Origin: Thiosocius sp963759055 | GTDB lineage: Bacteria; Pseudomonadota; Gammaproteobacteria; Chromatiales; Chromatiaceae | DNA: 64,000 nt | Direction: 5' to 3' | Assembly (NCBI GenBank): GCA_963759055.1 | Contig: CAVWYD010000032.1 | Coordinates: 131,231 to 195,230 of the forward strand | Part shown: in pieces, positions 1 through 9,170 of the stretch | Numbering within the stretch: the stretch's first letter is position 1 | Layout of the letters: each line of letters opens with the position of its first letter | Notes under the pieces: generated by a model | Told to the model about the DNA's origin: nothing | Seen by the model: the letters and a program-made list of their open reading frames with translations, nothing else | Database searches by the model: none | Translations under genes and position numbers: made by a program

Positions 1-2
1 TC

Positions 3-764
3 GCCCCGAAACACACTTATGTGCTGCGCCTGCTGCGCAGACTTTACGAACAGCTCGGGGACTGGGAGCACCTGCGCGAGTTGTTGCCCGAGTTGCGCCG
101 CCGCAAGGTCGAGGATGAACCGGAGCTGCAGCGTCTGGAGATCCGAACCCACGGCGCCCTGCTGGAACAGGCTTTTCTGGCAGGTGATGAGCGGCGCCTG
201 GGCATGGCCTGGGCCGATGTGCCGCGCGCCCTGCGCAGCGAACCCCGGCTGCTCGGCGACTATGCCGGCTACCTGCAGGAGAGCGGGCAGGACGCCAAGG
301 CAGAAAAACTGCTGCGCGATGCGCTGCGCAAAAACTGGAATGCCGACCTGATCGAGACCTATGGCCTGCTGGAACTGGCGGAGCCCGGCAAGCACCTGTC
401 CGAGATGGAGAAGCTGCTGATTGATCACCCGGATGACCCGGCCCTGTTGCTCACCCTGGGTCGCCTCAGTCTGCGTGCACAGCTGTGGGGCAAGGCGCGT
501 GGTTACCTGGAGGCCTGTATCGGTCGCAACGGACCTGCACAGGCCTATCGCGAGCTCGGGCAGCTGCTGGAGCGCATGGAGGAGCCCCAAAAGGCGATCG
601 AGGTCTATCGGCGTGGCCTGTCCGGGACCGGCGGGCCCGAGCCCGTTCCGCTGCCACACCAGATTGGCAAGACCAAGGTCAACCGGCCGATGCTCGGGGG
701 GGAACCCGACCTGCCGCCGATACGCGGTGTTCCACGCCCAGAGGCCGAACCCTCGTCAAACTGA
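3..764 (+). CDS. hemY: HemY family TPR protein, 3' part
   Basis: The reading frame is open from base 3 and continues to a TGA at 762-764, so the 5' end lies outside the window; 253 residues are visible of a family usually near 400. HemY is an inner-membrane protein with a cytoplasmic/periplasmic tetratricopeptide region, encoded with hem genes in Gammaproteobacteria and linked to late haem synthesis, role not firmly settled. The visible part is helical TPR-type repeat sequence (YVLRLLRRLYEQLGDWEHL, LGRLSLRAQLWGKARGYLE, AYRELGQLLERMEEPQKAIE) followed by a Pro-rich disordered tail. The N-terminal membrane segments are not in view. Family call rests on recognition of the TPR pattern and the typical W-rich first repeat. 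Confidence 0.85.
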   Translation, partial: APKHTYVLRLLRRLYEQLGDWEHLRELLPELRRRKVEDEPELQRLEIRTHGALLEQAFLAGDERRLGMAWADVPRALRSEPRLLGDYAGYLQESGQDAKAEKLLRDALRKNWNADLIETYGLLELAEPGKHLSEMEKLLIDHPDDPALLLTLGRLSLRAQLWGKARGYLEACIGRNGPAQAYRELGQLLERMEEPQKAIEVYRRGLSGTGGPEPVPLPHQIGKTKVNRPMLGGEPDLPPIRGVPRPEAEPSSN

Positions 765-775
765 GCCAAAGGGTG

Positions 776-1795
776 TCAGTCGGCCGACTTGGCGCGCGTA
801 TCCTCGGCGTAGTCGAATGAATCGTAGTGCATCTGATCGTCCGGCATGCCGGCGGCGCGGAAGGCTTCACGCGCCGCATTGACCATGGGCGGCGGTCCGG
901 CCATGTACAGATCGTGACCTGAGAGATCCGGGATGTCCTCGAGGACGGCCTCGTGCACCCAGCCGCTGCGTCCCTGCCAGCCCGCATCCGGCTCCGACAA
1001 CACCGGAACAAAGCTGAAGTTGGGGTGTTCGTCCGCCCATCGCTCCGGCAACTCCGGCATGTACAGATCACGTTGCGCCCGCACGCCCCAATACAACACC
1101 ATCGGACGATCGATTCCGGCCTCAAATGCCTGTTCGATCTGACCCTTGAGTGGCGCAAAACCTGTGCCTCCACCCATGAAGATCATCGGTCGCGAGGAGC
1201 CTTCGTCGAGCGTGAAAGTGCCCAGGGGGGCCTGGATACGCAGGATGGTGCGTTCCTTCATCTGACTGAAAACCCAGTCGGTGAACTCGCCGCCGTCGAC
1301 ATGACGAATATGCAGTTCGATGAATTCATCATCATGCGGCGCATTGGCGATCGAAAACGCCCGTCGGCGACCGTCGGCAAGCAGGAAGTCCAGATACTGG
1401 CCTGCACGAAACTGCAGACGCTGATTGTCCGGCAGCTTGAGCAGCAGCCGCACCACGTCATGGGTGAGGTGGTCGACTGCCTGCACCCGACACGGCAGGA
1501 GCTTGATCTCCAGATCGGCCGTCGATTCGGCCTCGCGCACCGCAAGAGTCAGATCGCTGGCCGCAAATCCCTGGCAGGGCAGACACTTACCCTCGCCTGC
1601 CTCCTCCAGCGCAGGTGGCGCACCGTAGTAAGTCACTTCACCGGAGACCAGATCGGCCGCGCAGGAACCGCAGCGGCCATTGCGACAGCCGTAGGGCAGA
1701 CCGATATTTTGACGGATGGCTGCATCGAGAATGGTCTCGTTTTCCTCGGCCTCGAACTGATGCCCAGTGGTGCTGATCGTGACGGTAAAAGTCAT
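776..1795 (-). CDS. 2Fe-2S ferredoxin / FAD / NAD(P) reductase (CDP-6-deoxyglucoseen-reductase type)
   Basis: 339 residues. Residues 1-90 are a plant-type [2Fe-2S] ferredoxin domain with cysteines C37, C42, C45 and a distal CLPC motif (C71/C74). Residues about 100-200 form an FAD-binding barrel (RAFSIANAP motif for FAD), and about 205-325 an NAD(P)-binding fold (GGGTGFAPLKG, then AGPPPMV). This is the phthalate-dioxygenase-reductase / AscD-like architecture that passes electrons from NAD(P)H through FAD to the iron-sulfur centre and an external partner. In many Gammaproteobacteria a homologue is annotated CDP-6-deoxy-delta-3,4-glucoseen reductase although no deoxysugar pathway is nearby; none is seen here either, so the physiological partner is unknown. 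Stop is 11 bp from the hemY stop on the opposite strand (convergent). Confidence 0.85.
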   Translation of the reverse strand: MTFTVTISTTGHQFEAEENETILDAAIRQNIGLPYGCRNGRCGSCAADLVSGEVTYYGAPPALEEAGEGKCLPCQGFAASDLTLAVREAESTADLEIKLLPCRVQAVDHLTHDVVRLLLKLPDNQRLQFRAGQYLDFLLADGRRRAFSIANAPHDDEFIELHIRHVDGGEFTDWVFSQMKERTILRIQAPLGTFTLDEGSSRPMIFMGGGTGFAPLKGQIEQAFEAGIDRPMVLYWGVRAQRDLYMPELPERWADEHPNFSFVPVLSEPDAGWQGRSGWVHEAVLEDIPDLSGHDLYMAGPPPMVNAAREAFRAAGMPDDQMHYDSFDYAEDTRAKSAD

Positions 1796-1870
1796 GGTTC
1801 CCTGCTACACGGAGTGCGAAACTCTGCGATTCTCCTTGATTTCAAAGGCTAATAAAACCGTGAGGTACGC

Positions 1871-2734
1871 ATGCTAATCGTCGGTTGCGGTGATGTGGGA
1901 CGAAAAATCGCGTTGCGCGCGCTGCGCAACGGCGAGGCCGTACGCTGTCTGGTGAGAAGTCCGGAAAGCGTCGCGCTGCTGTCGAAGGCAGGCATGGATG
2001 CCGAGGCGGTCGATCTCGACCATCAGTCCCCGTCACTGACCGGTAGACACGATCAGCAGCGGATTTTTTATCTGGCCCCACCCCCGGCGTCTGGCAGCTA
2101 CGACCCTCGAATGCAGCGATTTCTCTCAGCGTTGTCGGTCGGCACACATCACCGGATCGTCTATGTCAGTACGACCGGGGTCTATGGGAACTGTAACGGC
2201 GAATGGGTCGATGAACACCGCCCGGTCGATCCGCAGGTCGATCGTGCCCGCCGTCGCCATGATGCCGAAAAGCAGCTGTGCGTCTGGCGTCAGGCAGGAC
2301 GGGGTGAGGTCGTCATCCTGCGCGTCGCCGGGATCTACGGCCCCGGCAAACTTCCCATCAGCCGGATAGAACAACAGATCCCGATGATCGGCGAAGACGA
2401 GGCCCCGTGGACCAACCGGATCCATATCGACGATCTGGTGACTGTATGTGAAGCGGCGATGACACGCGGCGCGGACGGCGAAGTCTACAATGTCAGCGAC
2501 GGCAATCCGGGGAACATGCGCGACTATTTCGACCGGGTAGCCGACCGCTACGGCCTGCCACGCCCACCGCTGGTCAGCCTGACCCAGGCGCGAGCCACCC
2601 TGTCCCAGGGCATGCTGTCGTACCTGGCTGAATCGCGCCGCCTCGACAACCGCAAGATGATCAGGGAGCTGGGCGTGAAGCTTCGCTATCCCGATCTGGC
2701 AAGCGGCCTGCAGGCTTGCGGCGACATCCGATAA
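1871..2734 (+). CDS. NAD(P)-dependent epimerase/dehydratase-like SDR (YeeZ type)
   Basis: 287 residues. The N-terminus MLIVGCGDVGRKIA is a Rossmann GxGxxG dinucleotide-binding loop; YVSTTGVYG and the later RVAGIYGPG correspond to the conserved strands of extended short-chain dehydrogenases. The protein resembles the YeeZ/SDR family whose substrate is unknown. The classical YxxxK catalytic pair is not obvious, which is common in this atypical subfamily. It begins 75 bp from the divergent reductase gene, so the two may share a promoter region. The ATG at 1871 begins right before the Rossmann strand, supporting this start. Confidence 0.8.
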   Translation: MLIVGCGDVGRKIALRALRNGEAVRCLVRSPESVALLSKAGMDAEAVDLDHQSPSLTGRHDQQRIFYLAPPPASGSYDPRMQRFLSALSVGTHHRIVYVSTTGVYGNCNGEWVDEHRPVDPQVDRARRRHDAEKQLCVWRQAGRGEVVILRVAGIYGPGKLPISRIEQQIPMIGEDEAPWTNRIHIDDLVTVCEAAMTRGADGEVYNVSDGNPGNMRDYFDRVADRYGLPRPPLVSLTQARATLSQGMLSYLAESRRLDNRKMIRELGVKLRYPDLASGLQACGDIR

Positions 2735-2789
2735 AACAGGCGTTGGCTACCGGTCTTTCCGGCGCCGGCAAGGCATCGTTTCGACCAAA

Positions 2790-3311
2790 TCAGATCGACT
2801 GTTCCGTCAGCGGAATGCCAATGATCTCCGCCATGGCGCGATGAACCTCGGTCCAAGCCCCGGGCGCAAGCACATCGACATCGATTCGATGCAACTGACC
2901 CGCCCGCTGCGCAGCATCCAGATGTTCAGACAGGTCCATGCCCGCATCCTTGAGTGAAAAAACCTTGGCGTGGGGAAGCCCGGCGGCCAGCTGCGCTGCG
3001 ATCTCGGGCGGTCCAACGACGAGAACACCCTGTTTTGCGCTGGCCATTGCGGTCTCAAAATCGTCCCGCATCACGCCGATGAAGCTCCCGCGATATTCGA
3101 TATGCGCGACCACGTTCTTTTTCGCCCTCGCGATATGGAACTGGGTCGCAGAGATCTGCCGGTATTGCGCGTCGGTCATCGGCCGACCCGTGGTGAACCA
3201 GATGGGGCGGCGAAATCCGTCTTTCACCAGCATGCGGCGGGGCGCACTCCGGCTTCCGGTCCACACACTGCCGGTAATGCATACGACCTTCTTGTTGACG
3301 GGTATTTGCAT
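2790..3311 (-). CDS. Guanylate-kinase-like protein lacking the P-loop lysine
   Basis: 173 residues. The pattern resembles guanylate kinase: a P-loop position (residues 14-22, GSVWTGSRS), then TTGRPMTDAQYRQIS matching the TTRPxRxGExxGxxYxFVS GMP-binding stretch, then AHIEYRGSFIGV matching the E/Y-G-xxYG segment. The Walker A lysine is replaced by serine, and the protein is shorter than the usual 200 residues, so ATP-dependent GMP kinase activity is doubtful. It starts 29 bp after the stop of the periplasmic binding-protein gene on the same strand, so the two are probably co-transcribed. The fold assignment is from motif pattern only; a nucleotide-sensing or other function is open. Confidence 0.55.
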   Translation of the reverse strand: MQIPVNKKVVCITGSVWTGSRSAPRRMLVKDGFRRPIWFTTGRPMTDAQYRQISATQFHIARAKKNVVAHIEYRGSFIGVMRDDFETAMASAKQGVLVVGPPEIAAQLAAGLPHAKVFSLKDAGMDLSEHLDAAQRAGQLHRIDVDVLAPGAWTEVHRAMAEIIGIPLTEQSI

Positions 3312-3340
3312 ATCAATGATCTTCTTCCGACAAAAAGCGA

Positions 3341-4144
3341 CTAGCGCTTTATATTGGCCTCACCGAACCACAGCTTGCCGAGCCCCTTCAGGGTATCGGT
3401 ACCGTCCAGCCGCTGCAGAAAATTGTTTGTCCAGTTGATGAACTGGGAATCGTTAGGCGGCAATGCGATGCCGATAGGCTCGTAGGTGAGCAGGGAGAAT
3501 AACGAGACAAACCCCGAATCCGGGTTGCTTTTCAGCGTCGCCATGCAGATCGGATAGTCTGTCAGCATGCCGCCCACTTTGCCGTCCTTTACCATGCCGG
3601 CCGCTTCGGTGTAGTCGTCCACAGTAACGATGGTCGCCTGCGGGAAAAGCTCTCTGGCGAAGTCCTCACTGGTGGACCCCTTGAGGGCCGCCAGCCTTGT
3701 AGCGGGTGTATTCAGGTCCGGCGATTTCTGGGCTTCTGCCAGGGCCCTGTCTTTCGTGACAATGCACTTTCCGGAGGTCATATAGGGGCCGACGAAGGCA
3801 ACCCGCAGGTTACGCTTCGGCGTGATGGTAACGTTCGAGATCACCACGTCCACCTTGCCTGCCTCGAGTGCAGGCAAAAGCTCACTGAACGGCATCACCT
3901 TGGTCACAAGCTTGACGTCCATCGAGTTGGCCATGAGCCGTGCGATGTCGATATCGAATCCCGTGACCTTTCCGGACGCGTCGACCTGGGTCATTGTCGG
4001 CATATTTCCGGACGTCCCGAGTATCAACTGGCCCCGCTGCTGAATACGCGTCAATGCGGAGTCACTCGCGGCCTCCATCGCGTTGGATCCCGCGGCCGTA
4101 AAAAACAGCAAACACAACAGTGAGAAATGGATAAATCTGGGCAT
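3341..4144 (-). CDS. Periplasmic solute-binding protein, SBP_bac_3 (amino-acid type)
   Basis: 267 residues from the ATG at 4144, which follows an AAGGA ribosome site about 8 nt upstream; a longer in-frame start at 4186 would put 14 polar residues before the signal peptide and is less likely. A hydrophobic leader (HFSLLCLLFFTAAGSNA) is followed by the family core: GQLILGTSGNMPTMT, VTGFDIDIARLMA, VMPFSELLPALEAGKVDVVISNVTIT. Such proteins bind amino acids or similar small polar ligands. No permease or ATPase gene is adjacent, so it may act as a sensory ligand-binding protein rather than part of a transporter; the gene downstream is the guanylate-kinase-like protein. Confidence 0.85.
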   Translation of the reverse strand: MPRFIHFSLLCLLFFTAAGSNAMEAASDSALTRIQQRGQLILGTSGNMPTMTQVDASGKVTGFDIDIARLMANSMDVKLVTKVMPFSELLPALEAGKVDVVISNVTITPKRNLRVAFVGPYMTSGKCIVTKDRALAEAQKSPDLNTPATRLAALKGSTSEDFARELFPQATIVTVDDYTEAAGMVKDGKVGGMLTDYPICMATLKSNPDSGFVSLFSLLTYEPIGIALPPNDSQFINWTNNFLQRLDGTDTLKGLGKLWFGEANIKR

Positions 4145-4210
4145 GCTCGGTTCCTTTTTTTCCGTCCAAACTTGTGTGCCGTGCAAAATAACAGATTCCC
4201 CACGAGCTAT

Positions 4211-4453
4211 CCTGCAAATTGCATGAAGGGATTCGGAATCAGGGCGTGTTGGGCGAGGCAGTTGGGCTGATCGGCCGAAAAAGCATAGCCTTAGCTATGG
4301 TTTGAGGGGGATCGGCACAAATGTGAAGGCCAACGCGGCGTGAGCCCAATCAGGACAAACTGCAACGCAGAAATCGAAGGTTGGAATTCATCAAACGCCG
4401 TTCCTGATGCTACGGACGTCAATTCATCCGTCCGCCTTCATGCAATTTGCAGG
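4211..4453. repeat. MITE-like palindromic element (element A)
   Basis: The 413-bp gap between the solute-binding protein and the large GGDEF-EAL gene holds a 243-bp element with perfect 19-bp terminal inverted repeats: CCTGCAAATTGCATGAAGG at 4211-4229 and its complement at 4435-4453. The interior has weaker mirrored segments (GTTGGGCTGAT near 4261 against GAGCCCAATCAGGAC near 4337) and a small perfect hairpin CATAGCCTTAGCTATG at 4284-4299. No transposase is encoded. Related half-sites occur at 44151 and 48881. The remaining sequence of the gap shows no gene. Confidence 0.7.
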
Positions 4454-4557
4454 CTATACAGGCACAAACCGCGTCCGATCTGGTTGAGTTGGCAAACGAC
4501 GGAAAAAGATTTGGCCGGTGGGACGACGTCAAGCCAGACCTGAAACTTGCATGACGC

Positions 4558-7500
4558 TCAGACGGCGCGTGGATTCAGCTGTTTCAGGGGATCAGTCTGG
4601 TTGAGCGGCGACAGGAACCTGTCGGCGAACTCGTCTGCGGCGCAAGGTCTGCCGAGATAATAACCCTGGAACACAGGGCAGCCCCGCTCACTCAGAAAGC
4701 CCATGACTTCGGCAGTTTCCACGCCTTCAGCCACGACTTCCAGACCGATATGCCGGGCCATCGTCATGATGGTTTCGACCAGAGCGGCATCATTCGCATT
4801 TTCGATCATGTCACGCACGAAGGAACGATCAATCTTGAGCTCATCGACAGGCAGGCGCTTGAGATAGGAGAGTGATGAGTAGCCGGTGCCGAAATCGTCC
4901 AGCGCGAAACGCACGCCCAGGCGCTTGAGGGCCTGTATCTTCTCAACCGTCTCGTCGAAGTCCTCCAGCAGGATGCTCTCTGTCATCTCCAACGTCAGGC
5001 TGGCAGGCATGGCACCGGTATCACCCAGGGCCCTTTCGACCTTATGTACGAAATCCGCCTGCCGGAACTGCAGGGCACTGACATTGACTGCCACGCGCCC
5101 TCGGTACAGACCCGGCATGGACGCCTGCCAGCGGCGAAGTTGCGTGAGGGCCTCGTGCAATACCCAATCGCCGATCTCAACCACGAGCCCGCTTTCCTCG
5201 GCCAGACCAATGAATTCGCCCGGCGCCACCAGACCACGCTCGGGGTGCTGCCAGCGCAGCAGCGCCTCGGCACCACAGAGCCGGCTTTCGGCATTGAACT
5301 GCGGCTGATAGAACAGGCGAAACTCGGAACGCGGCAGTGCACGCCGCAACTCATTGAGCGTCTGCAGTCGCTCATCGGCGGCCTGCTGCATACTTGGCAG
5401 GAAGAAGCGCACGGCGTCACGCCCGGACTCCTTCGCCCGGTACATCGCGGTGTCGGCCTGACGGAGGATGACGTCCGGGCTTTCATCGCGGTATGGAAAC
5501 AGGGCGATTCCGACACTGGACGTCACATGCAGCTCGTGAGAATCGATGTGGTAAGGCTCACTGAGCTCGCGGCGCATATTCTCGGCCAGCAGCTGCACGT
5601 CGGTGACGGCCTCCTCGGCCTCCATCGCAAGTTCCGGCAACAGCACGACGAACTCATCGCCGCCCAACCTCGCCACCGTGTCTTCGTCGCGCACCGAAGT
5701 CATGATGCGCATGGCCACCATCCGCAGGAGTTCGTCACCCACCGGGTGACCCAGTGAATCGTTGATGTTCTTGAAATTGTCGAGATCGAAAAAAAGCACC
5801 GCGCCCCGATGACCGTGCCGGCGGGCATGCGCCAGGGACTGGTGCAAGCGATCCGAAAACAGGCGCCGGTTGGGCAGGTCGGTAAGGGAATCGTAGCTGG
5901 CCTGGTATTCAATGAGTTCTGCCGCACGACGCTGATCAGTGACGTCTTCGCACATCAGCATGTAGCCGGCAAAGTCACTGTTGCCGCGAAAGATCGGCGA
6001 GATGCGTGCGTCCACGAAATGCACACCATCCTCACGCGGCATTTCCATGGTGAAGCTGTATTCGCCATGGTCCCTGGCCAACTCGAGGCCGATCAGGTTT
6101 CGTTTCGCATCGACACCACCGACCCGGTGGATTTCCTGCAGGTTCGCGCCCAACGCCTCGGAGGCCGGCAGACCGAAGATTCTCTCAGCGGGGGGGTTGT
6201 AATACCGGATCTTCCCCGCGGCATCGGTAGCGACGATCGCCACCTTTTCCGAGGCCCTCAGCATGCCGTCCAGATAGATACTCTTGTCCTCCAGGGCCTT
6301 CTGTACGGACTTGACCTCGGTGATGTCACGCCAGATACAGAACAGCGCATCTTCGCCCTCATACGGAACCTTGGTCAGCGAGACCTCGACCGGAAAGACC
6401 GAGCCGTCCTGCTTCTTATGCATCCATTCGAAGCGATGGTATCCGGTCGCATAAGTGGTCTGCATGATCTCGTCGGCTTTCTCTTTTGACGGGCGGCCGT
6501 CAGGCTGAAACTCGGGAGACATCTGGGAAGGATGGTTGCCGAGCATTTCAGCCATCGTATCGTAGCCCAGCATACGACTGGCGGCCTTGTTCGCCATGAC
6601 GAACTTTCGGCCGACGATCAGCCACATCGGATCCTCTGAGAGTTCGAAAAGCCGGCGGTACTTATCCTCGCTTTCCCGCAGGCGGCTTTCCGCCAGATGC
6701 TGCTCGGTGACATCCTGCACGGTGCCGATCAGACGTCGTGGTATCCCGTTGTCGTCAGTGATCGCCCTGACCGTCTCGCGGACGATCCTCGAGGTTCCGT
6801 CGGCGATCTCGAGGCGGTGCATGAAATCCCGCGATTCACCCGTCTTGCGAACCTCGGCGATCATCGCCGAGAAGGTATCTGCCTCTTCGGCGGACATGCG
6901 GTCGAGAAAACAATCGAGGGTTGCGCCGCAGTCACCCGGCCGCATGCCGCACAGATAACCCAGACCGTCGGATGCGGCAAATTCACCGGTCGCGATATTC
7001 CAGTCCCAGCTGCCCTGCCGGGCGAGTCGCTGGGCTTCATTGACACTGTCCTTTGCCCGCAGCGCAATCGCCGCCTGTTCTGCGAATGCCACAGAGCGCT
7101 GTTGGATCAGCCGGTTCTTTCGCGACAGCAGGTACAAAAAGGCGGTCAGGGACAATATCAAGAGGCCAGGCAGCAGGATCAGCGCACCAAGTATCGCTGC
7201 TCGGTACCGCTGATAGAATGAAGGCGGCTGGTTCAACAGCGTGGCCTCGTCCCTGATCGCTGCCGGCAAGCGCAGGCCATGAGCAGTCAACTGGCGCATG
7301 TCGATCAGATATTCGTTGGGACTACTGGTAAGCGGAGGCAACAAACCGTCCCCGGCAAGGTAATGTTGTACGAGCCTTGCCGCTGACGCGCCCTGACGCA
7401 CACCACTGGTGACAAAACCGCCGAGCACCCCATCGAAGAGATAGACATCCTCCATGCTGATGACGACCCTCGGCCGGGTCGCCACAATGCGCCGGATTGT

Positions 7501-8232
7501 TTCCCGCAGCGTCAATGTCTGGCCGTCGTGGCTGTGCACTCCGCCCAGGGTGGTCAGGAACAAGGCTCCCTCCGGTGCCTTGTGCAGACCGTCGAGAATT
7601 TCTTCGATATGTTCGCTGGCGACGAATCGCGCCTTGGTGTCCGGATACCCTTCGAGCTCAAGCCTTATCTCGCGCTCGATCGCGCGATAGGTGCCAGAGG
7701 CGTCTCCGACCACGACGATCTCGCGCAATTCGCGCCCCATACCCGCCAGCAGGCTCAGGTTCGGGGCAATCTCCTTCTTTTCAAACACGCCGGTTACGGC
7801 GCGCTCGCCGAAACGCTCCCGCACGGAATAATCATTAACGCCGGAAAAGAACACGGGCGTGTCGGGAAACAGCCGACCAAGATACCTGAGGGCAAAATCC
7901 AGCGCATTGTCGTCGGACACGTAGATCAGCTGGGGCGAAAAGTCTGCGTACTTGAAGTGCAGATAACTGGCGAATTGGGCAGCGTATTCCGACGTGTAAG
8001 GGTGTCGCTTGGTGTCCAGATACTCGGTCTCGACCACCATGTCGGCCTTACCGCCGGCACCCAGCTCTTGCATGAAACCCTCATGCTGGCGCCTGGTCCA
8101 TGGGTATTCCTGACTGTATGAATGCAACACAAAGACGCGCGCATCGTCAGGGACCGCATTCGCAGGCTGCAAAAGGGCAAACAGCACCCACAGGCTTAAG
8201 AGCCATTTAACTGATCGGAACGTCATACGCAA
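4558..8232 (-). CDS. Membrane c-di-GMP enzyme: periplasmic ABC-binding-like sensor, three PAS, GGDEF, EAL
   Basis: 1224 residues. Residues 1-26 are a signal sequence ending ANA. Residues 27 to about 340 are a periplasmic domain of the ABC-type substrate-binding class (PF04392-like; VFVLHSYSQEYPW start). A transmembrane helix follows at about 344-371. Three PAS domains occupy roughly 400-515, 525-640 and 650-770. The GGDEF motif is intact at 857-861 (RLGGDEF) and the EAL motif at 989-991 (AEALLRW), with DDFGTGYSS and the downstream AEGVET glutamate present. GGDEF domains make and EAL domains hydrolyse cyclic di-GMP; both look competent, so net direction cannot be told. The sensor resembles the separate protein at 28454-29395, which sits next to another GGDEF-EAL gene. 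Upstream of the start (8233-8525) no gene is seen. Confidence 0.92.
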   Translation of the reverse strand: MRMTFRSVKWLLSLWVLFALLQPANAVPDDARVFVLHSYSQEYPWTRRQHEGFMQELGAGGKADMVVETEYLDTKRHPYTSEYAAQFASYLHFKYADFSPQLIYVSDDNALDFALRYLGRLFPDTPVFFSGVNDYSVRERFGERAVTGVFEKKEIAPNLSLLAGMGRELREIVVVGDASGTYRAIEREIRLELEGYPDTKARFVASEHIEEILDGLHKAPEGALFLTTLGGVHSHDGQTLTLRETIRRIVATRPRVVISMEDVYLFDGVLGGFVTSGVRQGASAARLVQHYLAGDGLLPPLTSSPNEYLIDMRQLTAHGLRLPAAIRDEATLLNQPPSFYQRYRAAILGALILLPGLLILSLTAFLYLLSRKNRLIQQRSVAFAEQAAIALRAKDSVNEAQRLARQGSWDWNIATGEFAASDGLGYLCGMRPGDCGATLDCFLDRMSAEEADTFSAMIAEVRKTGESRDFMHRLEIADGTSRIVRETVRAITDDNGIPRRLIGTVQDVTEQHLAESRLRESEDKYRRLFELSEDPMWLIVGRKFVMANKAASRMLGYDTMAEMLGNHPSQMSPEFQPDGRPSKEKADEIMQTTYATGYHRFEWMHKKQDGSVFPVEVSLTKVPYEGEDALFCIWRDITEVKSVQKALEDKSIYLDGMLRASEKVAIVATDAAGKIRYYNPPAERIFGLPASEALGANLQEIHRVGGVDAKRNLIGLELARDHGEYSFTMEMPREDGVHFVDARISPIFRGNSDFAGYMLMCEDVTDQRRAAELIEYQASYDSLTDLPNRRLFSDRLHQSLAHARRHGHRGAVLFFDLDNFKNINDSLGHPVGDELLRMVAMRIMTSVRDEDTVARLGGDEFVVLLPELAMEAEEAVTDVQLLAENMRRELSEPYHIDSHELHVTSSVGIALFPYRDESPDVILRQADTAMYRAKESGRDAVRFFLPSMQQAADERLQTLNELRRALPRSEFRLFYQPQFNAESRLCGAEALLRWQHPERGLVAPGEFIGLAEESGLVVEIGDWVLHEALTQLRRWQASMPGLYRGRVAVNVSALQFRQADFVHKVERALGDTGAMPASLTLEMTESILLEDFDETVEKIQALKRLGVRFALDDFGTGYSSLSYLKRLPVDELKIDRSFVRDMIENANDAALVETIMTMARHIGLEVVAEGVETAEVMGFLSERGCPVFQGYYLGRPCAADEFADRFLSPLNQTDPLKQLNPRAV

Positions 8233-8525
8233 AGATATCGGCCCGGCCGTGAAAAACCTGACGAAACCGCATGGGCCGGGCCGCTGAAGCCACCTGGGTC
8301 CACGTTGGCGACCGCGCAGGATCCGCCCCGACGAACCTGTGAATCCCCGGAATACTCAGCGCGCAGAGATCTCGAATACCGGTCCTTGCCCTTTTCAACT
8401 GAACCTATATGCTTCCGCTTTACGCGGGACAATCAAAGAAGAGGCCTGTTTTGCGAACTCCGGTCGCCGCCACAGGCGGCTTGTACGACTCACCGAACAA
8501 TTCGCAGAAACCAGCAGCAGTGGCC

Positions 8526-9149
8526 ATGGCGGCATCACATCATCAGATTGAGGCCTTGTTGTTTGATCTCGGTGGGGTAGTCATAGACATCAGTGTCGAG
8601 CGCGCACTGCGGTGCTGGGAACCGCGGTCGAGACTGTCGATCGAACAGATGCGCGGTCGCCTGGCAGTCGATGAACCCTTCAGACAACATGAACGCGGCG
8701 AATTGGCCGCATCCGGGTATTTCGACCATCTGCGCAAGGTGTTCCAGCTCGACGCCAGCGACCGCGAGATTGCGGAGGGGTGGAATGCCATTCTGGTCGG
8801 CGAAATCCCGGAGTCGCTGCGACTGGTCGAATCGGCAAGAAGGCATCTGCCCTGCTACGCCTTCACGAACACCAGCCGGACCCACCAGGCCACCTGGACG
8901 GAGGCCTTCCCGAATGTCGTATCCGCGTTCGATCGAATCTTTTCCTCACCGGACCTCGGACTGCGGAAACCCGAACGCGCGGCTTTCGAAACGGTCACAA
9001 AGGAAATCGACGTAGAACCCGGGTCGGTTCTCTTCTTCGACGATCTGCTGGAGAATGTCGAGGGCGCGCGCGCCGCGGGGCTGCAGGCCGTTCACGTTCG
9101 CGACATCGGGGATATCAGGCAGGCACTGAGCGCCATCCCGGCGATCTGA
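8526..9149 (+). CDS. HAD-superfamily phosphatase, YihX type
   Basis: 207 residues from the ATG at 8526. Motif I is LLFDLGGVV (nucleophile D14) with glycine in place of the usual second aspartate, as in the YihX alpha-D-glucose-1-phosphatase group; motif II is FTNTS, motif III lysine lies in GLRKPE, and motif IV is FFDDLLENVEGA. It probably dephosphorylates a small phosphorylated metabolite in the cytoplasm. The frame is open back to an ATG at 8409, but the 39 extra residues are low-complexity and not family-like, so the start just before motif I is preferred; no strong ribosome site is seen for either. Confidence 0.85.
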   Translation: MAASHHQIEALLFDLGGVVIDISVERALRCWEPRSRLSIEQMRGRLAVDEPFRQHERGELAASGYFDHLRKVFQLDASDREIAEGWNAILVGEIPESLRLVESARRHLPCYAFTNTSRTHQATWTEAFPNVVSAFDRIFSSPDLGLRKPERAAFETVTKEIDVEPGSVLFFDDLLENVEGARAAGLQAVHVRDIGDIRQALSAIPAI

Positions 9150-9170
9150 TCCCGGATCTAAGGCCTTAAG

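Noticed and set aside
4340..4543. 67-residue plus-strand frame
   Set aside because: It lies mostly in element A and has no family resemblance or good ribosome site.
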